Positions 57,285 through 64,000 of a stretch of DNA of 64,000 bases are shown in pieces; position 1 is the stretch's first letter; every line of letters starts with the position of its first letter. The notes beneath the pieces were generated by a model. That model ran no database searches. It was not told where the DNA came from and was given only the letters and a program-made list of their open reading frames with translations. The translations under genes were made by a program, and so were the position numbers. Origin of the DNA: Adiantum capillus-veneris (taxonomy: Eukaryota > Streptophyta > Polypodiopsida > Polypodiales > Pteridaceae). The stretch covers positions 140,454,234-140,518,233 of the forward strand of contig CM043958.1 of the NCBI GenBank assembly GCA_014529385.2. Direction: 5' to 3'.

Positions 57285-58208
57285 ATGAAGTCATCTGCAC
57301 ACGGTTTACCAAGGCACAAGACTGGGAAGGGAACAATGTCTGAACCTGAAATTCAAGATCAACTCCCTCCAACCAATGAGCTTGCGACGCGAAGCAGTTC
57401 ATCAGAAGTGGGGGTAAAGGCTCTACTTGGCACTCTTGAATGTGTTGCATCCAACTCGAAGTTGTCAACAAAGTCATCGAAAGGTATGCATGTGTATGTT
57501 TTGCATTGTTTTTTTCCATTGCTTCAGTGTTTGGAAAGCTGCAAGCTGTGTTTTCTGGTGCTTGCAGCAATGGAGTACCAGGGGCTATCAAGATTTTTCT
57601 TCTCCGCCGAGGAACTGCATGAGGAGTACGGGCTTAGCCTAGAGGGGAAGCTGCCTTAAGAGCTCACAAATAAAGATATCCTCGATGAGGAGTGGCTGAG
57701 TGTCTTCAAGTGTCTGCACAAGAAAAGCACAAAGCTATTTCTCAACCATGTGAGGGATGAGTTCGTTGACGAGTGCCGGCTTTTGTACAAGAAGGTATAT
57801 CAAGCAACCCCATCCAATGGTGAGTAGCTAGAAAAATTTGCATGAGGTTTTGTGTATGAGAGGTGTCCAACAGTAGCGAGTGATCTGACTTGAAATCGGA
57901 TTGCATGGGCAAGGTTTGGTGCCAGTGTCCTTGAAAACTGCAAGATGCAAAAAGGGGGTTTGGAGCAGAAGATCAAAAATTTCCGCACCGATTATGGCTT
58001 GACAAGTGTCATGCAAATAGAAGCATCTATCTATGACGGTGCCTTGTCATCAATACCGACAATGTTGGCAAGCAAGCTGCAGCCATTTCAAGTAGTAGAG
58101 AGGCCAATGTATATACAGCTGGTGCTTAGCATGGCGGAGGGACTTAGTGGCCAAGAGAATGAGAAAAAAAGGTTGTTGGGCGAGGTGAAAGTGCAGCTGC
58201 AGCAATAG
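57285..58208 (+). pseudogene. 5' exons of a multi-exon gene relic
   Basis: Exon 1 starts at ATG 57285 (MKSSAHGLPRHKTGKGTMSE) and ends at 57483. An 84-bp intron with GTATGC…TTGCAG borders follows, and exon 2 (57568 on) continues the frame as MEYQGLSRFFFSAEELHEEY. A TAA at 57657 interrupts, but coding resumes at once in frame (ELTNKDILDEEWLSVFKCLH) to a GT donor near 57821. The next piece (about 57872-58208) reads RFGASVLENCKMQKGGLEQK to an in-frame stop after VKVQLQQ, with heptad-like coiled coil. I do not recognise this part. Splice signals argue for a real gene recently broken. Confidence 0.5.
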
Positions 58209-58440
58209 AGGGACCTATGGCTTAGAAATGAAGGGCATTTTTCTACTTTCGCTGACTTCTACAGGGAATTGGAAAAATTAAACAAGGAGCTGGAGGTGCT
58301 CAAGACCTCACCTGATTCAGATCCACGAGGTAGACCACAAAGAGGTAGAGGCCACAACTATCACCAAGATGTTGTCCAAGGTAGGTGTCAAGATTGATTC
58401 AAGGTGGCTTGAAGAAGATTCGGACTCCTTGCAGGCCAGC
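58209..58440 (+). other. further coding-like stretch of the same relic
   Basis: After the stop the same frame continues (RNEGHFSTFADFYRELEKLN, KELEVLKTSPDSDPRGRPQR), then a GTAGGT donor near 58381. It supports an interrupted coding exon. Confidence 0.4.
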
Positions 58441-59390
58441 TTGCTGCTAAAAGTGCCTAGAAGTGCTTTGTGATAAATTCAAATTGCTCAATAGATAAGG
58501 AGAATGTGTTGACCAAGTGGTTGGAGTTAAGACTAGATACGCTTCATGTTATGAAGTGCTTTGACATAGGTCTAAACTGCTTACTTGAAGTAGGAATTGC
58601 TGACCAAGTTGTTAGAAAAGGCTTCATAGTGCTCACAAGTGCCTAGAAAGTGCTAAATAAATGCCTTACAAGCACCTAAAAGTGCTTTGAAGTGCTCAAT
58701 GGTGCCTACAATATGCTTGAAAATGCTTGATAGGTGGTAAGAAAGTGTTTCAAAGTGGTGAAAGGGTCCTTCAGAGTACTTTGAAGTGCTTTGATATAGC
58801 TCTATACTGCTTTCTAGGTGGTTATGAAGTTTTGACCAAGTGGTAAGTTTTGCTTTATGGTGCAAGAAAGTTGTAGCCAGGTGGTTAGAAAGTGCTCCAC
58901 AATACTGAATGGTGCTTAGAAAGTACTTCAAAGTGCTTTCAAGTAACCAATCTGCAATCTAAAGCACTTTAACTACTCATAAGGAGTAAAAGTGGTGTCT
59001 AGGTGGTAAGAAAGTGCTTTGAAGTGCTTATTGTTAATCAATAGGTGGTCAAAAAGTGATTTGAAAGGATTTTTAGCTAAGAAAGTGGTAACCAAGTGCT
59101 TTGACAAAGTTGCTTTGATGTGCTTACTGTTGATCAATAAGTGGTCAGGAAGTGATTTGAAATGCTGTTTGGTACCAAGAAAGTGGTAAGCAGGTGCTTT
59201 GAAAGTTCTCTGAAAGGTGCTTTGAACGTGATTTGAAAGTGGTAGCTAGGTGCTTTGAAAGTGGTGACCAGGTGGTTAGAAAGTGCTCTGAAGTGCTCAA
59301 TGGTGCTCAACAAGTGGTTAAAAAGTGCTAAACAAGTTTGTTAGAAAGCGCTGAGAAATGACTAGAAAGCATTTTGATTTAAAAATTTAT
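58440..59390. repeat. array of AAGTGCTTTGAAGTGCTC-like words
   Basis: About 950 bp made of irregular repeats of AAGTGCT, AAGTGGT and TTTGAAAGTG. Unlike the other arrays nearly all words have the same orientation. It separates two coding parts of the relic, so it may have expanded inside an intron. Confidence 0.85.
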
Positions 59391-59530
59391 TTTTTTTTAA
59401 TTCTTTAGAAGAAGTAGAATAGAAGCATTTAAGCTTGTGCACTTAAGTCCATTCAAGCATGAAATGATCTTAGGAAAGGAATATGGCCTTGGAATTTAAA
59501 TTAGAATCCTTGACATCTTGAAGAGAATTT

Positions 59531-60134
59531 ATGGATACGGCCATCAAATATATCCAAGAAAAGGGTAGAGGCATCATTGTCCCCTCACCACCGACTAAAG
59601 CCTTTGTTTTGAAATCGTTTGTGTGTATGGGGGGTGACTATGTTGCATTTGGGAAACCCCTCTTAGCTAAAGGGTTCTTGTTGCTGGAATATCAACACAA
59701 ATATCACCCATTTTGCTTTGCATTTCTATGCGGCAGTATGGTAGAGTGCACTCGCCCATTGTGCACAGTAAAAATTCCAAAAATTGCCAAGTGCTCTCTC
59801 GGAATTGAGTACACAGAGCCGGAGGGTGGGTTCACTATACTCAGCTTCAATCCACTTGTCATGAGATAAGTCCGTTAACATGATTTTTTTTCTTCACAGA
59901 AACCATTGATGACAAAATTTCTCGTCTGCTTGAGCTTGACGAGAACAATATAGAACTGTTTGTACTTGACGAGAACAACATAGAGCTATTTGAGGGTTTT
60001 CAGCATGGCAAGGTTGTTGTAAAAATTGGGGATAGAGTGGAGGACCCCGAGGCTGAACCCTTCGTGGTTGAAAACCATGGCAAGAAAACCATTGGACATG
60101 ACTCCAATAAGGTCTCAACCGACAGCCAGGAAGG
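59531..60134 (+). pseudogene. middle exons of the multi-exon relic
   Basis: The frame 59531-59869 reads MDTAIKYIQEKGRGIIVPSP, YVAFGKPLLAKGFLLLEYQH and IEYTEPEGGFTILSFNP. After a CTTCACAG acceptor (about 59900) comes an exon ETIDDKISRLLELDENNIEL to SNKVSTDSQE with a GTAATG donor at about 60135. Inside it a 30-bp in-frame duplication repeats LDENNIELF. There are no recognised domains. Exon borders are convincing; the link to neighbours is by strand and spacing. Confidence 0.45.
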
Positions 60135-60499
60135 TAATGAAGTGCATATATGTAGTGTTTCATTTTTGTTCAAGCAGATTTAGGTTTTCTCCCCCTAAAC
60201 CTTATTGTGATCCCAAAGGATAAAGTGGAGGACGCAGAGGATGTGGAGACATTAATAATAATTGCAGATACCCTAAGGAAGAAACACAAGCTATAGCAAG
60301 AGGAAGGAGTGCATCATCCAGATCCAAATAAAAGTACTAATCAAGACCCCCCCAAAATCTGCACACATCGAAAACTTTAAGTTCCATGTGCTTTTTGTGT
60401 TATTTACTTATTTTGAATATAAGATAATTTTTTTATCTTATGGTGTCAATCTTCACTACAATTTATTGAGTGTTTTTTTTTGGGCACTGTAGTAAAAAT

Positions 60500-61235
60500 A
60501 CAAGTGATTGGTAATGTCACCAGCATTGTGCTCAAGAAGACATGGGGCACTTTGATCGGGAGACACCCCTAGTAACTCAGTTTTGTGTTCCTCACCTTTT
60601 GGAGGATAATAGGCCTGCCTTGATCATTAAGATAAATGATCTACTTATTGTCATTGACGACAAGAGAGAGAGAGAGACCAATTCCGCCTAACGTGGACAT
60701 GTTGCACTTTCGGAAGGTGAAGCAGGACAACAGTCTGGACCACTATGTGCACCATTTTGCACAGTGGTTTGTTCTTGGGGCTAGCTGGATTGTTGAAGTG
60801 TATGTCTGGAACACAAGCCCTTACCGAGACCTAGAAAAGAGGTTAGAATTGTGCTTGCCTCAGGCCCGCAAGTGCTTGAATGGGTGGATTGCGAAGGAGG
60901 CATGCAGTAGAAGCTCATGGCTTGACGAGCAAGGGAATCAGATGATATTTCTAGTCTTGGTCACTTTTTGAAATGAGTTTCCACAATTCAACAAAGATAA
61001 CACTCTCCTGCTAGATGACAAATATTCCAGGTGCTGCTTGAACGACGAAGACTCCTATGTTATCTTGACTTCTCTAGAGGACCAGACGGAAGACCAATGG
61101 GAGAGGTTTATGCATCTTGAAGTTTTGGCATTTGTCTATGAGTGGAAGAAAACAGATGATAGATTGAAGTTGATCATTGCTTGTAAACTAGATGCTACAA
61201 GAAGAGGGTCGAAGATCAACTCTTCAAAAAGCTGA
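60500..61235 (+). pseudogene. FCP1-like HAD phosphatase domain relic (C-terminus)
   Basis: After a CACTGTAG acceptor (about 60490) one frame reads LLEDNRPALIIKINDLLIVI, which aligns with the HAD motif I 'LVLDLNGLL' but has Lys in place of the nucleophile Asp. A short GA run (60664-60675) shifts the frame, then HFAQWFVLGASWIVEVYVWN (the 'F.VGIWSS' position) follows and, after a stop at 60969, FNKDNTLLLDDKYSRCCLND (motif IV, about 60987-61046; usual 'NTLLIDDSPYKAL.N'), ending about 61233. A similar domain sits at 13255-13783. Catalysis is unlikely with motif I changed. Confidence 0.5.
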
Positions 61236-61239
61236 ATCT

Positions 61240-61640
61240 CTGAGGGAAAAATTATCAAGCGGAAAAGGCAAAGTGCTGCCTCCACCACCTCCACAAACAC
61301 ATTATAAAAGGTCACATTCTGATCTCCGGTCTCAATGAAAATCTTAAGAGTTGTGTGCCTGTGATCATTTATGTAAATACCCATGATGAGTTTCATAGTG
61401 TAACTCACGGTGAGGACTTCTTTTTGTAAATTGGGGAAAAAACCTACATTGTATTGCGGAATTCAATATCAATTTCTAATGTAGAAACATGATTTGCTAT
61501 TCAATCGACCATTTTCTTGTGTCCTTGCAAGATGTCTTATTATAAGTTGATTTTAAATTGTTTTAGCATATTTTCTTAGGGCTTTTATAGAAGATAAATA
61601 TGAACGGTTACTGGGCAGAAGTGCAAGCTATACCACTTAT
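61240..61640. other. no gene recognised
   Basis: Sequence after the HAD-like relic, AT-rich, with no supported frame. It probably includes its 3' flank. Confidence 0.5.
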
Positions 61641-62200
61641 GAATTGTGGACCACTACAAGTGGTTGACAACTATTTTCATTATGTAAACTGGTAGCCACA
61701 AGCAAGTGGTAAAGAACCACTTGAAAGTGGTTCTGAACCACCTGAAAAGGACTTTTGGACCACTTGCAGTAGTTCTAAACCTTTTGCTAGTGGTTAAGAT
61801 AGCTCTTGCCAGTGGTTCAGAACCACTTTCAGTGGTGGTTAAGATAGCCTTTTGCCAGTGGTTAAGATAGCACTTGCTAGTGGTTTAGATAGCACTTGCT
61901 GGTGGTTCTGAACCACTTGCCAGTGGTTAGGAACCACTTGTTAGTGGTAAAGATAGCACTTGCTAGTGGTTAAGATAGCACTTGATAGTGGTTCAAAACC
62001 ACTTGCTAGTGGTTTAGATAGCACTTGCAGGTGGTCTATGAGATCGACACTATGTATTCAACCAAGTGGTTCTAAAACACTTGTATAGGCCTTCTAGGTC
62101 ACTTGCTAGGTCTTCTCCTCCACTTGCAATGATTTGAAAGTGGTTTGGAAAAGTTTTTGAACCACTTGATAGTGGTTTCATGAGAACTTGTAGGTGGTCA
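61640..62200. repeat. array of ACCACTTGCTAGTGGTT-like palindromic words
   Basis: About 560 bp in which CCACTT and AAGTGG/AGTGGT alternate, often as whole inverted repeats (AACCACTTGCTAGTGGTT, TCTGAACCACTTGCCAGTGG), with AAGATAGCACTTG as a frequent spacer. Both orientations are mixed, so single strands could fold into many small hairpins. It shares the AAGTGG core with the array at 58440-59390. From 62200 to 62750 I see no gene. Confidence 0.85.
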
Positions 62201-62757
62201 ATGATATCAAAACTACGTATATAAGGGTGTCTTGACAACTTTTGGGTGGCTTAAACGGCTTTAAATTTTTGTAAAATCTAGTTGAGGGTAGTTTAAAGCA
62301 CTTGAAATTGGGTGGCAAGTTGTAAGCTACATGTACTCAAAAGAATAAAAAAGTTTCAAAAACGCTTCAACTTTTGGATAAGGAACATAAGTTTTTGAGG
62401 AACAGATACAAGAAAGCGGTACCCAATTATACTTTATGAGGTCAATGTGTTTTAAATTCGCTTGCTATCAGAGGGCATGCTATTGTAGATGTGCTCATAC
62501 ATGGTATCACTCAAAGTGTAGACATTAGGCTCATTTCTCTCAAAATACAAGGGGAACGTAAGGCATCGAACTAGGTGCGAGTACATGGAAGCAGGAGCTT
62601 ATCATCTAATAATACATATCAATAGGAGAGTCCCTTGACTTTATTGTAAAACTACCCTTCAACATAAAAGGAGTTCTTCTTTATGTGATTGTGCCATGCA
62701 TCCTTCTGAGTCACGGTGGTCTTCCTCCTCAATGTTGACTGCAAAGTTATCTCCAAC

Positions 62758-63925
62758 TCATAAGAGATCGCTCAAATCATCATGATGGCCATCATACATA
62801 GGTGCATCAATCTCCTCGTCACTTGAAACATATTCATCTATGTCAGCCTCTGTTGGTATGATCCTCAAGTATTGCCATGCTTCTACGTGAGCTTTGTTTT
62901 CACATCTTCTCCATTGACCATGCACATCTTCTACATTTTCTTGCAATCCCATTATGTATCTCTCAGCACATCGCCCACCTCGATTTCCCAGAAGACCCTA
63001 TCGACCTTGTTCGCGGATGACCAACAATATTTCCTATTGTTCATTAGTGTGAGGTAATTGAGCATTGTTGCTGCATTATAAAGGGGGTGTCCATCCACCT
63101 TCAATTTCTCATGGGTTAATGCCCTCTTTATGACTGCGCCAGCACCTCATGTTCACCTTTTCCATGACCTGGCCCAAAATAGTTGTGCATCATCTCAAGC
63201 CCAGTAAGCTGAGAAAACCTTGCAACAAAGAAGAAAGGCCGTCGTGCTTTGAATTGTGATGTTGCACCATCAGACCATACCCATTGTTGCTTTAAACAAA
63301 AACCCTGGTTCTTCAAGCACCAATCATGCAAAAGAAAGCAGTGTTGAACGAACAATGTGTCATGCACATTGTCATCGTATATAAAAATGGAGAAATTTTA
63401 CGATGTCGCCCATTGTCGAGCGCACATAGCAGATGTGGACCAAAATGCTCACCTAACTAGAATACCATTGCATGGATTGGATCTCATTCTCAATTTTAAA
63501 ACTGTAACTTTTTGCAAATTCCACGACAGAGACAATGACATCACTTGGAAAATTCTATAGACACTCTTTGAATTGGTTGGCCTGCCATCTGTAGATGTAG
63601 TTAAGTTTGATATACTTGGTCAACTTGTATTTCACGAATGAAATTAAAGTGGAGCACCAATCTTCTAAATAACAAGATCTTTCCTTTTGTGGTGCTACCC
63701 ATCTTCATGTATAGATTGTGTCTCCACACCAACAAAAACCTTTGCAGCCACCTGAAAGTTGTCATTGTGTACTTCAAGAGGACAACATTTGAGTTGTTTG
63801 GCACCACAGTGATCACATTTTCCCATCAAGCAGATGTGTAAATGAAACATAGAATTTTCTGGTTTAGGACACAAAAGGGACTCCCATAGTGTTGTGAGGC
63901 TCTCAAATGTTGACTTTGCAGCCAC
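62758..63925 (-). pseudogene. transposase-like gene relic with 'GPGHGKG' motif
   Basis: ORF 63925-63695 includes CDHCGAKQLKCCP, a Cys-rich finger-like stretch. ORF 63367-63128 reads VQHCFLLHDWCLKNQG, VWSDGATSQFKARRPFFFVA and MHNYFGPGHGKGEHE. After a one-base shift near 63145 the next frame carries GAGAVIKRAL and later LYNAATMLNYLTLMNN and GDVLRDT. ORF 62952-62758 gives an acidic tail (EADIDEYVSSDEEIDAPMYD). The set 'D....QFK', 'FFG.GHGKG..DGAGA..KR' resembles a eukaryotic transposase-derived family with a DDE-like arrangement; I cannot name the family. The shift and stops make it a pseudogene. The 5' end may lie beyond the window. Confidence 0.5.
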
Positions 63926-64000
63926 ACATATACAGCCACTGACTGTAGGGTCACAAACATCACAAGCACATCGACAAGATTCTCCATGTACTACAAACCT

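Overview
This is a nuclear, repeat-dominated stretch of a land-plant genome. The evidence is plant-type Ty1/copia and Ty3/gypsy LTR retrotransposons with tRNA primer sites, GT-AG introns, long CT/AG microsatellites, AT-rich spacers and no operons. The species cannot be read from the sequence. A large repeat-rich genome such as a fern, other non-seed plant or gymnosperm would fit, but that is a guess. I see no clearly intact host gene, rRNA or tRNA. Most coding signal is mobile-element protein or decayed gene relics.

Layout. 1-9203: minus-strand gypsy element cut by the window start (RT, protease, gag, a long leader with repeated 24-bp palindromes, primer site, 941-bp 5' LTR). 9204-10343: degenerate tandem repeat and a CT microsatellite. 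11080-12400: plus-strand reverse-transcriptase relic that looks Penelope-like. 13255-14498: minus-strand relic of an FCP1/NIF-type HAD phosphatase gene. 14929-15332 and 20649-21108: two copies, in opposite orientation, of a terminal-inverted-repeat (MITE-like) element. 15640-18238 and onward: truncated gypsy fragment with protease, gag and an initiator-Met primer site, then LTR-like sequence. 21900-23490: array of a short palindromic motif. 23770-26195: truncated gypsy fragment of the same family as the large element further right. 26560-28340: microsatellites and short tandem repeats. 30770-33180: minus-strand transposase-like pseudogene. 33600-34520: dispersed GCATTT-GG-AAATGC hairpins. 34603-38121: multi-exon relic ending in a methyltransferase-like motif.

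40744-57084 is a nested pair. A minus-strand gypsy element (LTRs about 524 and 538 bp, TSD AAGAC) carries about 4 kb of extra ORF between integrase and its 3' LTR. A nearly complete plus-strand copia element (51591-57069, TSD CCTCC) has inserted into its 5' LTR. The two copia LTRs differ at only a few places, while the gypsy LTRs differ at roughly 40 sites by eye, which agrees with the nesting order. The gypsy element itself landed about 200 bp upstream of a multi-exon, partly decayed gene (57285-61240) whose C-terminal part resembles an FCP1-like HAD phosphatase. Two further motif arrays lie inside and downstream of that gene. The window ends with a minus-strand transposase-like relic (62758-63925).

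The recurring oddity is that several unrelated stretches are built from many copies of short, self-complementary words, each stretch with its own word. Together with a Penelope-like relic in a plant and the extra ORF of the gypsy element, these are the parts most worth checking.
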